Part shown: one piece after another, positions 40,856 through 49,792 of the stretch
How the letters are laid out: the number at the start of each line of letters is the position of its first letter
How positions within the stretch are numbered: position 1 is the stretch's first letter
Assembly: GCF_033845285.1 (NCBI RefSeq)
Contig: NZ_JAWXCX010000001.1
Location: 2,681,495-2,745,494 of the forward strand
Direction: 5' to 3'
Length of the DNA stretch: 64,000 bases
DNA from: Marinococcus sp. PL1-022
GTDB taxonomy: Bacteria; Bacillota; Bacilli; Bacillales; Marinococcaceae
Program-made: the position numbers and the translations under genes
The notes under the pieces: generated by a model
The model's input: the letters and a program-made list of their open reading frames with translations, nothing else
Databases searched by the model: none
Told to the model about the DNA's origin: nothing

Positions 40856-42256
40856 ATGCTTGGAAATCTTCAAATCATGGGCAAGTTCCAAAAGCTCGGG
40901 CGTTCATTGATGCTTCCGATCGCAGTCCTTCCGGCTGCTGCTCTTATACTGCGTTTCGGGCAGGAGGACCTGCTTGATATCGCCTTTGTTGCAAACGCCG
41001 GCCAGCTTATTTTCGACAACCTGGCACTGCTGTTTGCGGTAGGACTGGCGATTGGTTTTTCCAGGGACGGCAGCGGTGCCGCTGCACTTGCGGGCGTTGT
41101 CGGTTATTTAATTCTAACTGGAGGACTGGAAGGGATAAACGAAGATATTAACATGGGAGTATTCGGCGGCGTTATTGCAGGTATTACAGCCGGACTATTA
41201 TATAACCGTTTTTATAACATTCAGCTGCCGCAGTTCCTCGGCTTCTTCGGAGGCAGGCGGTTCGTACCTATTATTACCGCCGTCACAATGCTTGTATTTG
41301 CTTTTATCTTCGGCTATGTTTGGCCTCCGGTTCAGACCGGAATTGATCAGGTTACCAGTGTTATTACAAATACAGGAGCTGCCGGGGCCGGATTGTACGG
41401 ATTTTTGAACCGGCTTTTGATTCCCACCGGTCTTCATCATATTATCAACGTGTATATATGGTTTGATTTTGGTTCCTTTCAGGGCTATAACGGGGAAATC
41501 ACCCGTTTCTTAAACGGTGACCCGGACGCTGGCGCCTATACAGCCGGATTCTTTCCAATCATGATGTTCGGCCTACCGGGCGCGTGTCTCGCTATGATTA
41601 TGGCTGCGAAGCCGGCGCGCCGCAAAGAAGTGGCCGGCATGCTCGGCAGCCTGGCTCTAACTTCTTTTTTGACCGGCATTACAGAACCAATTGAATTTAC
41701 ATTCATGTTCCTTTCCCCACTGCTTTATGTCGTGCACGCACTTATGACCGGGCTTGCAATGATGGTAACATTCCAGTTGGGGATATTAGACGCCTTTGGT
41801 TTTTCCGCCGGCTTCATAGACTACCTGCTCAACTTCGGCATTGCGACCAAGCCTGTGCTGCTGCTCGGAGTCGGATTAATATTCGGTGTTCTTTACTTCG
41901 TGGTCTTCTCAGCGCTGATCCGGCTGCTGAATATAAAAACACCAGGCCGCGAGGATGAAGAAACGGTCACCACAGCCAATACGTTCAGCGGTGATGACAA
42001 ATATGAATCCCTCGCCAAAAATTACGTGGCTGCCCTCGGCGGGTATTCCAATATTCAATCGATCGATAACTGCGTGACGAGGCTCCGGCTTCAGATGAAT
42101 GATATGGATGAAGTCGATGAAGATGGGCTGAAGCAAAACGGGGCACGCGGCGTCGTAAAAGTAGATAAAACCAACCTGCAGGTCATTATTGGCACTGAGG
42201 TGGAGTTTGTCGCAGATGCCATGCGCTCCCAGCATCCTGATTCCAATGCAGAATAA
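40856..42256 (+). CDS. nagE: PTS N-acetylglucosamine transporter EIICB
   Basis: 466 residues, ATG after AAAGGGGGA. EIIC membrane domain (about 1-370, ten or so helices, with LIPTGLHHIINVYIWF and the motif LTGITEPIEFTFMF) fused to an EIIB domain (about 385-462) with phospho-Cys in SIDNCVTRLRL. Imports GlcNAc with phosphorylation to GlcNAc-6-phosphate. No EIIA domain, so it borrows one. Two dre sites and a cre-like box upstream tie it to NagR and CcpA. Confidence 0.92.
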   Translation: MLGNLQIMGKFQKLGRSLMLPIAVLPAAALILRFGQEDLLDIAFVANAGQLIFDNLALLFAVGLAIGFSRDGSGAAALAGVVGYLILTGGLEGINEDINMGVFGGVIAGITAGLLYNRFYNIQLPQFLGFFGGRRFVPIITAVTMLVFAFIFGYVWPPVQTGIDQVTSVITNTGAAGAGLYGFLNRLLIPTGLHHIINVYIWFDFGSFQGYNGEITRFLNGDPDAGAYTAGFFPIMMFGLPGACLAMIMAAKPARRKEVAGMLGSLALTSFLTGITEPIEFTFMFLSPLLYVVHALMTGLAMMVTFQLGILDAFGFSAGFIDYLLNFGIATKPVLLLGVGLIFGVLYFVVFSALIRLLNIKTPGREDEETVTTANTFSGDDKYESLAKNYVAALGGYSNIQSIDNCVTRLRLQMNDMDEVDEDGLKQNGARGVVKVDKTNLQVIIGTEVEFVADAMRSQHPDSNAE

Positions 42257-42261
42257 CCATT

Positions 42262-42289
42262 GCCCCCGCTTCAAAGGCGGGGGCTTTTT
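42262..42289 (+). terminator. Terminator after nagE
   Basis: GCCCCCGC pairs with GCGGGGGC, followed by TTTTT. Confidence 0.88.
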
Positions 42290-42338
42290 CTCTGTCAAAA
42301 AACAGGTATACTTTTAACGTGAAGAAAGGATGATATAT

Positions 42339-43070
42339 ATGATGATAGAGAACTATTTTTCCCAAATCCGCGAGCAGTTGAGCACTGTCGAAGCACAGGA
42401 ATACAGCCAGATGGAGGCTTGCGCCAAAGCGATCGCCAACACGCTTACGCAGGATGGGGTCATTCACCTATTCGGATGCGGGCATTCGCACCTACTTTCA
42501 CTTGAAGTCTACTACCGGGCCGGCGGCCTCGTGCCGCTCCGCCCTATTCTTCATGAACCGGTGATGCTTCATGAAGGGGCTCTGCGCTCCTCCAAGCTTG
42601 AGCGGACAAACAATTACGCCTCCACGTTTTTAGCGAACGAAAATATTCAGCCGGAGGACACTGTTATCGTTATTTCCACCTCCGGAAGAAACCCTGTACC
42701 CATCGATGTCGCCCTCCACGCCAAAAAAGCCGGCGCTGCGGTAGCCGGCCTGACATCAGTTGCTTATTCTTCGGGCCAGCCCTCCCGTCATAAGGACGGC
42801 TTCAGGCTGATGGATGTCGTCGATATCGTCCTCGATAACCATGCGCCGCCCGGCGACGCCCTGCTGACGCATCCGGATCTTACGACTCCTTTTGCCTCAA
42901 GCTCTACAGCAGTAGGAACCGCTATGCTGCAGGCAGCTATTGCCCGTGCAATCGAAATAACGGCGGACCGCGGAAAAACACCGCCTATTTTTGCGAGCGG
43001 CAATGCTGACGGCGGGGATGCCCAAAACGAACAGTGGCTGCAGAAATACCGGGACCGGCTTGGGTTTTAA
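42339..43070 (+). CDS. SIS-domain protein, UPF0309 family
   Basis: 243 residues. Start: ATG 42339 with AAAGGATG upstream. A sugar isomerase (SIS) fold with FGCGHSHLLSLEVYYRAGG, ISTSGRNPVPIDVALHAKKAG and NADGGDAQNEQWLQ. UPF0309 proteins occur in Bacillus and are related to phosphosugar isomerases and aminosugar deaminases. Behind the GlcNAc PTS it may act on an amino-sugar phosphate, e.g. a MurNAc- or GlcNAc-derived compound. Specific reaction unknown. Terminator between it and nagE implies separate or readthrough transcription. Confidence 0.8.
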   Translation: MMIENYFSQIREQLSTVEAQEYSQMEACAKAIANTLTQDGVIHLFGCGHSHLLSLEVYYRAGGLVPLRPILHEPVMLHEGALRSSKLERTNNYASTFLANENIQPEDTVIVISTSGRNPVPIDVALHAKKAGAAVAGLTSVAYSSGQPSRHKDGFRLMDVVDIVLDNHAPPGDALLTHPDLTTPFASSSTAVGTAMLQAAIARAIEITADRGKTPPIFASGNADGGDAQNEQWLQKYRDRLGF

Positions 43071-43082
43071 AGACAGTCAGGG

Positions 43083-44447
43083 CTAAGGGACATTGAAGCC
43101 TCTTTCATGCCTTTTCACCACAATTTTCAGCCGGATGAAAAACCCGATGGCGGCACTTGTAAGCCCAACGGTGATACCGAGCCAGAGGCCAAACGGCCCG
43201 AGCGGCGTCGTGACCGCAAGCAGATACCCGGCCGGCAGACCGAGCGCCCAGTAGGAGACAAGTGCCGTGAAAAACGGAACGGTTACGTCTTTATAGCCCC
43301 GAAGCACGCCCTGAAGCGAGGCCTGGGCAGCATCTGAAATCTGATAGACGATCGCAAACAGGAAAAACTGGGCAGCAAGCTGCACTACTTCCTCATTGGT
43401 TGTGTAAATGTAGGCGATCGGCTCACGCAGGAGAAATATCCCTATGGAAGCGACGCCAAGTATGCCCATGGCTGAGGCTACCCCGAGGCGCGTATACGCT
43501 TTGGCCCCTTCAAGATAGCCGCCGCCGACTTCAAAGGCGACCACAATCGTCAGCGCAATGGAAATACTTAACGGCACCATAAATATCAGGGACGTGAAGC
43601 TGAGCGCCACCTGGTGGGCAGCGACCGTGACGGTGCTGAACAGCGACGCCATCAGAAGACTCACTGCCGAAAAAATACTCGATTCAAAAAACAGTGACAT
43701 TCCCATCGGCACGCCGATCCGCAGCTGCTCCTTCCACACCTGCCAGGAAGGCCGGTACCAGTCCAGAAAGATACGGAACCGCCTCATCGATGGGATCCGG
43801 AACGTCATCAAAATGCTGAACGCAAAAATGATCCAATAGGAAATTGCCGTGGCGTATCCCGCGCCGATGCCGCCAAGCTCCGGAAAACCAAATTTCCCAA
43901 AAATTAATACGTAATTAAAGAACGCGTTAAACGGAAGCGTCCCGAGCATGATCACCATCGTAATCCGCGTATGACCCTGAGCATCAAAAAAGTTCCGTAG
44001 AACGATCGATAAGAAGAAAGGAATAATTCCAAAAGCGAGGCCGATTAAATAATGGGCCGCAATCCGTTCGACGCCAGGCTCGAGCGACATAAAAGAAAGA
44101 GCCGGGCTTAACGCCGCCGCTCCGAGCGTAATGACAAGCACCCCGAAAAGCACGCCCAGGTACAGTCCCTGCGTAATCGTGCCGGCAATTTTTCTTCCTT
44201 CCCCGGCCCCGAGCTGTTGGGAGACGATCGGTGTGATGGCGAGGAGGATGCCGTTCACCGCTGTAAATACCGGCATCCACAGATTCGCCCCGATCGCCAC
44301 GCCCGCCAGGTCGTCTGTGCCCGCCCGTCCGGACATGATGGTGTCTATTAAATTCATGCCAAAATAGCTCAGCTGTGTGATCAAAATGGGTCCTAAAATA
44401 ACCATAAACAGCCGCAGCTTTTCTTTAGTCGTTTCTGCGTGATACAT
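43083..44447 (-). CDS. MATE-family multidrug efflux transporter
   Basis: 454 residues from ATG 44447 (GGAGG upstream), 12 hydrophobic segments. MATE signatures: GPILITQLSYFGMNLIDTIM, GQGHTRI-like AQGHTRITMVIMLGTLPFNA, and VAAHQVALSFTSLIFMVPLS. Sodium- or proton-driven export of cationic compounds (NorM group); in a halophile sodium is likely. Monocistronic and convergent with the SIS gene, apparently unrelated to the GlcNAc genes. Confidence 0.92.
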   Translation of the reverse strand: MYHAETTKEKLRLFMVILGPILITQLSYFGMNLIDTIMSGRAGTDDLAGVAIGANLWMPVFTAVNGILLAITPIVSQQLGAGEGRKIAGTITQGLYLGVLFGVLVITLGAAALSPALSFMSLEPGVERIAAHYLIGLAFGIIPFFLSIVLRNFFDAQGHTRITMVIMLGTLPFNAFFNYVLIFGKFGFPELGGIGAGYATAISYWIIFAFSILMTFRIPSMRRFRIFLDWYRPSWQVWKEQLRIGVPMGMSLFFESSIFSAVSLLMASLFSTVTVAAHQVALSFTSLIFMVPLSISIALTIVVAFEVGGGYLEGAKAYTRLGVASAMGILGVASIGIFLLREPIAYIYTTNEEVVQLAAQFFLFAIVYQISDAAQASLQGVLRGYKDVTVPFFTALVSYWALGLPAGYLLAVTTPLGPFGLWLGITVGLTSAAIGFFIRLKIVVKRHERGFNVP

Positions 44448-44539
44448 ATTCTGCCTCCTGCTGACATCCCGTCCGTTCTGTTCATCTGTATAGAATAACA
44501 TCGATCAGCCAGAAAGGGCACCGTATTCATGCAGGCGGC

Positions 44540-45028
44540 TTACTCGCTGTCCATATTTCCATAGGTGACTTCCGTGCTGTGCGAATACAGCTCGATGATA
44601 TTGCCGAACGGGTCCTCCATATACACAAGCCGGTACGGTTTTCCCTCCCGCGGTGTCCATATCCGGCTCCGCTGTTTTCCTCCCTCTGCTTCTATACGCG
44701 CAGCGGTTTCCCTGATATCAGCCACGAGCAGACAGAGGTGAAAAAATCGCTGCTGCCACGGCGGGCTCTCCTGCGGGGCAGGCCTGGGATCAACAAATTC
44801 AAACAGCTCAAGACCCACCTGGTTCGCTGTAGTCAGATGCGCGTTACGCATCTCTTTCACCTCTTCGCCGAGAAGATCCATCGTCATATTCGTGGAAGCA
44901 TCGTCCGTCTCCTCAGCCTTCGCTGTAAACGGACCGGCCAGAAGCTCAAAATCTAGCACCCCCGTGTACCATTCGACAGCTGCGTCAATATCCGGCACGG
45001 TTAAACCGATATGGGTTATTCCAGTCAT
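44540..45028 (-). CDS. VOC-family protein (glyoxalase/dioxygenase-like)
   Basis: 162 residues, ATG after GGAGGGAG. Two beta-alpha-beta-beta-beta repeats of the vicinal-oxygen-chelate fold: MTGITHIGLTVPDIDAAVEWY, FHLCLLVADI, and the end motif VYMEDPFGNIIELYSH. Conserved metal residues His6, His near 96 and Glu in IIELY are present. Substrate unknown. Downstream of a flavin reductase gene, separated by a terminator. Confidence 0.88.
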   Translation of the reverse strand: MTGITHIGLTVPDIDAAVEWYTGVLDFELLAGPFTAKAEETDDASTNMTMDLLGEEVKEMRNAHLTTANQVGLELFEFVDPRPAPQESPPWQQRFFHLCLLVADIRETAARIEAEGGKQRSRIWTPREGKPYRLVYMEDPFGNIIELYSHSTEVTYGNMDSE

Positions 45029-45051
45029 AATCTCCCTCCTTTGTCATACAA

Positions 45052-45080
45052 AAGCCGTTCCCATTATGGAAACGGCTTAA
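45052..45080 (-). terminator. Terminator after the flavin reductase gene
   Basis: AAGCCGTTTCC pairs with GGGAACGGCTT on the minus strand, with TTTTG downstream. Confidence 0.7.
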
Positions 45081-45131
45081 CCCTGTACAAAAGGAACGTA
45101 TAAGTGAAACATCCGGCCAAAAGCCGGAGAG

Positions 45132-45590
45132 TTATTCCATATAGCGGTATTTGCCTTCAAAATAAACGAGTGGTGCTTCATCCTGGACGGTTACGTTTTC
45201 CACGGAACCGATAAACAGCGTATGGTCTCCAGCATCGACTTCGTTATATTTCGTGCAGGCAAGCTGTGTGATGGCCCCTTCAATGACCGGGCGGTCTTCA
45301 AACCGCTCAAAGCTCACTTCTGCGTCATCTTCGGACTGGCGGGCAAAGTAGCGCGACACTGCCTCCTGGCCGTTCCCGAGAACGCTGATGGCAAACTGGT
45401 CCGACTCCTGCATATATTCGTGCATCGATGCCGTTTTCGAAACGGAAATGAGGATCAGCTTCGGCTCAAGTGAAACAGACATGAACGCGTTGGCCGTCAT
45501 GCCGTGAACTGTCCCTTCATGCTCCGTCGTAAGTACCGTAACACCGGTCGTGAATTTTCCCATGGCTGCTTTAAACAATCGATCATCCAT
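45132..45590 (-). CDS. Flavin reductase-like FMN-binding protein
   Basis: 152 residues from ATG 45590 (GGGAGG upstream). Flavin_Reduct domain: MGKFTTGVTVLTTE, GMTANAFMSVSLEPKLILIS, FAISVLGNGQE, and GDHTLFIGSVENV. Supplies reduced flavin to a monooxygenase or works alone as NAD(P)H:FMN oxidoreductase. No monooxygenase gene is adjacent. Confidence 0.9.
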   Translation of the reverse strand: MDDRLFKAAMGKFTTGVTVLTTEHEGTVHGMTANAFMSVSLEPKLILISVSKTASMHEYMQESDQFAISVLGNGQEAVSRYFARQSEDDAEVSFERFEDRPVIEGAITQLACTKYNEVDAGDHTLFIGSVENVTVQDEAPLVYFEGKYRYME

Positions 45591-45683
45591 CTGTGCGGCC
45601 TCCCTCATTATCAGCTAATCGTTATCCTGCGAGCATTTTAACGTATATCAGCCCAGAAAACCAGGAAAGCTGCTTCGGCGCCC

Positions 45684-46406
45684 TTACCGCGGCATATGGA
45701 TTCGGAATTTGTACCGATCCCCGCGGTAGGAGGAAATAACGTGTTCAAACGGTTCTCCGTCCGCAGTATAGGTAGTCCGGGAAATTAACAGAACCGGGGC
45801 TCCCGGGATGATGCCAAGAAGCTCTGCCTCGCGCTCCGAAGCAAGGGAGGCCTCCAGGGATTGGTCGGCGGATCCGATCGTGATGCCGTAATCCTGCTCG
45901 AGCCGGTTATAAATAGAGCCTGACGCCGCTTCTTCTCCAAGACCTGGAAACATATCTGCATGCAGATATGAATTTTCAAGCGCCATCGGCTTATGGTCCG
46001 CGAGCCTAAGCCGCTCCATCCGGTAGACCGAGCCGCCCTTCAGCTGAAGCAGCCTGGCAGTTGCTGCGTCCGCTTCCTCCATTTGAAACAGCTGCAGCTC
46101 GCTGCTTGCTTTCATGCCGCGCGCCTTCATATCTTCGGTAAAGCTTGTAAGGCCCTGGAGCATCTGTTCAATTTTAGGTTCAGCTACAAACGTTCCTTTG
46201 CCTTTTTCCCTCGTCAGCAGCTGTTCGCTTACAAGCTCTGTAACCGCCTGGCGGACTGTCATGCGGCTTACATCAAATTCTTCAGCAAAAATACGCTCGG
46301 ATGGAAGCATATAGCCCGGAGGCCATTCGCCGCTCTCAAGCTTTTCGCGGATCATTTCCTGTATTTGATAATAAATGGGCAGCGGGGATTTTTTGTTAAT
46401 TTTCAT
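45684..46406 (-). CDS. nagR: GntR-family repressor of GlcNAc utilisation (NagR/YvoA)
   Basis: 240 residues from ATG 46406 (GGGAGG nine bases upstream). Winged helix MLPSERIFAEEFDVSRMTVR, EKGKGTFVAEP, then the UTRA ligand domain (GITIGSADQSLEA, ISRTTYTADGEPFEHVISSY). NagR binds dre sites and is released by glucosamine-6-phosphate or GlcNAc-6-phosphate. Last gene of nagA-nagB-nagR. Three dre-like sites in the window (40685, 40785, 48434) fit autoregulation and control of nagE. Confidence 0.93.
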   Translation of the reverse strand: MKINKKSPLPIYYQIQEMIREKLESGEWPPGYMLPSERIFAEEFDVSRMTVRQAVTELVSEQLLTREKGKGTFVAEPKIEQMLQGLTSFTEDMKARGMKASSELQLFQMEEADAATARLLQLKGGSVYRMERLRLADHKPMALENSYLHADMFPGLGEEAASGSIYNRLEQDYGITIGSADQSLEASLASEREAELLGIIPGAPVLLISRTTYTADGEPFEHVISSYRGDRYKFRIHMPR

Positions 46407-46433
46407 ATACGGCATCCTCCCGTTTTCGCGTTT

Positions 46434-47189
46434 TCACCCGGCAAAGTGCTTCATCACTTCTGCAGGCACCTCCGACAGCGCTTCGTTATCAGCAATCACC
46501 GTTACGCTGGAGTGTTTTTTCAGTACGGAAGCCGGAAAGTCTTCCTGCACCTCTCCTTCAAGCAGACGAAGAAGTGCTTCCTTTTTACGTTTGCCAAATA
46601 CAAGCAAAAGAATTTCACGGCTTTCCATAATGGTTTCAATTCCCATCGTTACTGCCTGCTTCGGCACGTCTTCGATACGCTCAAAATACCTGGAGTTGGC
46701 TTCTCTGGTTGACGGCTTCAATTGTATCACATGCGTCCGGCTCGAAAAGGAAGTGCCGGGTTCATTAAACCCGATGTGCCCGTTTTCGCCAATGCCGAGC
46801 AGCTGCATATCAATACCGCCGGCTTCTGCAATTTGCTTTTCGTAGCGCCGGCATTCCTGCTCCAGGTCATCGGCTGTCCCGTCCGGAAGATGCGTCTGTT
46901 CCGGACGCAGCTGCAGCGGCTGAAAGACTTTGTGCTGCATGTACGCGTGATAGCTTTGCGGATGGTCTTTCGGCATGCCGGCATATTCATCAAGATTAAA
47001 GGTCGTAACGAGGGAAAGGTCCAGGCCCCCGCGGTCATAGATATTCTTCAGCTGCTGGTACGTGCCCTCCGGTGTGCCTCCGGTAGCAAGACCGAGCACA
47101 CTGTCCGGCTTCTGCTGCACCTTTTTGGCGATCATTTCCGCCGCATGCACATTCAATGCTTCTCTGTCAGTCACGCGGATAAGCTTCAC
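46434..47189 (-). CDS. nagB: Glucosamine-6-phosphate deaminase
   Basis: 251 residues. Family motifs: LATGGTPEGTYQQL, NLDEYAGM (catalytic Asp region), GIGENGHIGFNEPG (active-site His), VTMGIETIM. Converts glucosamine 6-phosphate to fructose 6-phosphate and ammonia. ATG overlaps the nagA stop by four bases. Second gene of the nag operon. Confidence 0.95.
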   Translation of the reverse strand: MKLIRVTDREALNVHAAEMIAKKVQQKPDSVLGLATGGTPEGTYQQLKNIYDRGGLDLSLVTTFNLDEYAGMPKDHPQSYHAYMQHKVFQPLQLRPEQTHLPDGTADDLEQECRRYEKQIAEAGGIDMQLLGIGENGHIGFNEPGTSFSSRTHVIQLKPSTREANSRYFERIEDVPKQAVTMGIETIMESREILLLVFGKRKKEALLRLLEGEVQEDFPASVLKKHSSVTVIADNEALSEVPAEVMKHFAG

Positions 47190-48391
47190 GGCTTCACTTC
47201 CCCTCTCTTTTCAGGCACCGCAGCGCTCCCGCAGCACCACACCTTCTGTATATGCATACTGTCGTCCATCCAGACAATATCGGCGTCTTTACCGGCCTGA
47301 ATGCTGCCTTTTCGCTCTGCAACCCCTATTTCATGAGCTGCGTTCCATGAGGTCATGCGCACTGCTTCCTCGCGGCTGCAGCCTGTAAACGCCTGAATAT
47401 TGCGGAAGCCCTGATCCATAGCGAGCATGCTGCCGGCAATCGTGCCGTCTGCCAGATACGGCTTGTCTCCAGCTACCGTTACCTGCTGGCCACCGAGATC
47501 ATACGTACCATCAGGCAGATTTTTGGCCCGCAGGGAATCCGTAATGACGCAGATTCGGCCCGCCCCGGCTGCCTGGTAGGCAAGCCGGACCATGTCCGGA
47601 TGGCTGTGAACACCGTCTGCGATAATTTCAATTGTAAGACCCGGGTTTAACAATGCTGCGGCAGCAATGCCGGGCTCCCGATGATGCAGCCCGCTCATGC
47701 CGTTGTACAGATGGGTAATATGCGAAAGACCGTTCTCTGCCGCCTCGTCTACAAGCGCTTTGGAGGCATTCGAATGTGCTGCGGACGCGACGACGCCGAT
47801 GCTCTGCAGGTGGCTGGTGAGCGTAAAGCCCGGATCATGCTCCGGAGCCAGTGAGACAATCCGGATCGCGTTGCCGGAAGCACGGCGCCATGCTTCGAAT
47901 AAATCCACCGAGGCTGGAACCATAAATTCAGCCGGCTGGGCCCCTGCCTTGGAAGGTTCAAAAAACGGGCCTTCCACGTGTGCACCTGCAATTTCCGCCT
48001 GGCCGTCCGCCGGCATGGTTTGCCGGTGGTCAGCGACCGCCTCCAGGGCTCTTGTAATATCCTCGTTCTTCTGGGTAATCGTAGTGGGAAGAAATGTCGT
48101 GGTGCCTTCAGCCGGCAGCGCCCGGGCCATCGTTTCCAGTGCCTGTGTGCTGCCGTCCATCGCATCCGCTCCCTGGACGCCGTGAATATGCATATCAATC
48201 ATTCCCGGTATAAAGAAGCCCCGGGAGCCGTCCACCATAACTGCACCGCGGCGTGTTTCCTCCGGAACCTCCTGCAGGCGCTCCATGCTTCCTGTCTGTT
48301 GGACTGCCTGCCCGCGGATCCAGATGAACTGCCCGGTTGAGGTATGATCTGCGTTTACAATAGTCGCTGAATATATAATAGTATCTTCCAC
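47186..48391 (-). CDS. nagA: N-acetylglucosamine-6-phosphate deacetylase
   Basis: 401 residues from GTG 48391 with GGAGGGG seven bases upstream. Amidohydrolase fold: IDMHIHGVQG, HVEGPFFEPSKAGAQP (metal Glu), ASAAHSNAS, THLYNGMSGLHHREPG, and the catalytic Asp in VITDSLRAKNLP. Removes the acetyl group of GlcNAc-6-phosphate delivered by NagE. First gene of nagA-nagB-nagR; a consensus dre site lies 43 bases upstream. Confidence 0.95.
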   Translation of the reverse strand: MEDTIIYSATIVNADHTSTGQFIWIRGQAVQQTGSMERLQEVPEETRRGAVMVDGSRGFFIPGMIDMHIHGVQGADAMDGSTQALETMARALPAEGTTTFLPTTITQKNEDITRALEAVADHRQTMPADGQAEIAGAHVEGPFFEPSKAGAQPAEFMVPASVDLFEAWRRASGNAIRIVSLAPEHDPGFTLTSHLQSIGVVASAAHSNASKALVDEAAENGLSHITHLYNGMSGLHHREPGIAAAALLNPGLTIEIIADGVHSHPDMVRLAYQAAGAGRICVITDSLRAKNLPDGTYDLGGQQVTVAGDKPYLADGTIAGSMLAMDQGFRNIQAFTGCSREEAVRMTSWNAAHEIGVAERKGSIQAGKDADIVWMDDSMHIQKVWCCGSAAVPEKRGEVKP

Positions 48392-48433
48392 TACGAGTCC
48401 CCTCCTTTTCTATATCGTACCAGTATAAAATAT

Positions 48434-48449
48434 AGTTGTCTATACCAAT
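48434..48449 (-). promoter_or_regulatory. NagR dre operator upstream of nagA
   Basis: On the minus strand ATTGGTATAGACAACT, identical to the dre consensus as I know it. It overlaps a plausible -35 (TAGACA) with TACGAT 17 bases further. Confidence 0.88.
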
Positions 48450-48480
48450 TATGCTAAAAAAACAGGATAGCTTTTCTGTT

Positions 48481-49440
48481 TTAAAGCTGATCCTGAGGCT
48501 CCTGGCCATTTAACACCTGCAGCACATTTTCCGCCGCCCGCAGCGACATATTGTTTTCATTTTTTTCTGTAAAGGAGCCGATATGCGGAAGCGTCACCAC
48601 GTGTGGAAACGCCAGCAGCGGATGGTCGGCAGGCACCGGTTCCTCCGAAAATACATCCAGACCGGCACTCCGTATCCACCGGTCCCGCAGCGCTTTGACA
48701 AGTGCCTCTTCATCCACAACGCCTCCCCGCGACCCGTTAATAAATACAGCAGACGACTTCATCCGGCGAAACGCTGCTTCGTCCATTAAATGGTGCGTTT
48801 CCTTTGTGAGCGGCGTCATCGTACAGACAAAATCCGACTGCTCGAGCAGCGGTTCAAGCGCTGTCCACCTTGCCCCGTATTTTTCCTCCGCCTCGCGCTT
48901 TCGCGAACGGTTATAATATAAAACGTCCATGTCAAAGCCAAAGCGGGCCCGTTTGGCAATCGCTTCCCCGATCCGGCCCATGCCGATAATACCGAGCGTC
49001 CGGTGGTGCACATCCACCCCGAAATAATCATCCGGGAGCGTGTTCTGCCATTTTCCGTCTTTCACGTAGCGGTCGGTTTCCGGAATACGTCTGGCCGCCG
49101 CCAGCAGCAGACCGAAAATAGCATCTGCGGTCGTGTCGTTTAACACCTCCGGCGTATTGGAAGCATACACCTCCCGGGCTTTTAAAGCCTCCAGGTCCAG
49201 ATTATCGTAGCCAACAGAAACGTTGGCGGCAATACGGAGATGAGGAGCCTGCTCCAGAAACGCTGCATCGATTTCATATTCGATACCAATAATGGCTTCA
49301 GCCTCCGCCATCGTTTTGCGGAACGCCGGATCTTCGAGCGTTTCGCTTCGTTCAAAATACCGGACCTCACACTTTTCTGCCAATTTTTCACGGGCCTCTC
49401 TGCTCACCCGGTTGTAGGCAGCGACTAATGGTTTTCCCAT
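48481..49440 (-). CDS. D-2-hydroxyacid dehydrogenase (glyoxylate/hydroxypyruvate reductase-like), copy 1
   Basis: 319 residues. NAD-binding GIIGMGRIGEAIA, catalytic Arg in INGSRGGVVDE, Glu in FSEEPVPADHP, and His in LPHIGSFT. Reduces glyoxylate or hydroxypyruvate, or acts on a related D-hydroxyacid. Ribosome site GAAAGGAG upstream. It shares motif order and much sequence with the gene at 49988, from which two tiny ORFs separate it. Not cotranscribed with nagA: the dre promoter lies between. Confidence 0.9.
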   Translation of the reverse strand: MGKPLVAAYNRVSREAREKLAEKCEVRYFERSETLEDPAFRKTMAEAEAIIGIEYEIDAAFLEQAPHLRIAANVSVGYDNLDLEALKAREVYASNTPEVLNDTTADAIFGLLLAAARRIPETDRYVKDGKWQNTLPDDYFGVDVHHRTLGIIGMGRIGEAIAKRARFGFDMDVLYYNRSRKREAEEKYGARWTALEPLLEQSDFVCTMTPLTKETHHLMDEAAFRRMKSSAVFINGSRGGVVDEEALVKALRDRWIRSAGLDVFSEEPVPADHPLLAFPHVVTLPHIGSFTEKNENNMSLRAAENVLQVLNGQEPQDQL

Positions 49441-49528
49441 ACATAGTCTCCTTTCGCTCCATTTTCAGTGATTTTCACCGTTTGTTCAGTGATAGCTGCC
49501 TTATACACTCATTTTCTTTAAAAACGAT

Positions 49529-49555
49529 GTTTTATCTTCGTTTTAACCTGGGAAT
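49529..49555 (+). promoter_or_regulatory. SigB-like promoter before a small basic ORF
   Basis: GTTTTA (49529-49534), 15-base spacer, GGGAAT (49550-49555). Resembles the SigB consensus GTTTAA and GGGTAT, with a slightly long spacer. Lies 38 bases before the ATG at 49593. Confidence 0.45.
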
Positions 49556-49592
49556 AGCCCCTGTACAATATTCAAAGGAAAGGGGCATTTTC

Positions 49593-49712
49593 ATGTTATT
49601 TATTGAAGCCCGCAAACGCATGCAGGAAGACGCTGTCAAAAACGGAGAACAGCAGGTAAAACAACCAAAGCACGCCGCGAAGCGGAAATTCCGTAAGCAC
49701 AAAAGCAGCTGA
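49593..49712 (+). CDS. Small basic protein, 39 residues
   Basis: ATG after AAAGGGG. The protein starts MLFIEARKRMQEDA and ends with a Lys/Arg/His-rich tail (KHAAKRKFRKHKSS). No family recognised. A SigB-like promoter upstream and the neighbouring CsbD and YtvA-type genes suggest a stress-induced small protein. Evidence is a ribosome site, an ORF and a promoter-like element only. Confidence 0.5.
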   Translation: MLFIEARKRMQEDAVKNGEQQVKQPKHAAKRKFRKHKSS

Positions 49713-49731
49713 AGCCGAACTTCATGATTAC

Positions 49732-49784
49732 AACGTCCTTCAACAGGGTATTCGTTAAATAAGAATTTGAAGATGGAGGACGTT
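49732..49784 (+). promoter_or_regulatory. RNA hairpin that would mask the ribosome site of the 30-residue ORF
   Basis: AACGTCCTTCAA (49732-49743) can pair with TTGAA (49767-49771) and AGGACGTT (49777-49784), leaving a 5-base bulge. The second arm contains the GGAGG Shine-Dalgarno of the ORF at 49793. Pairing is seen in sequence; a translational switch is speculation. Confidence 0.4.
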
Positions 49785-49792
49785 AAACTACT

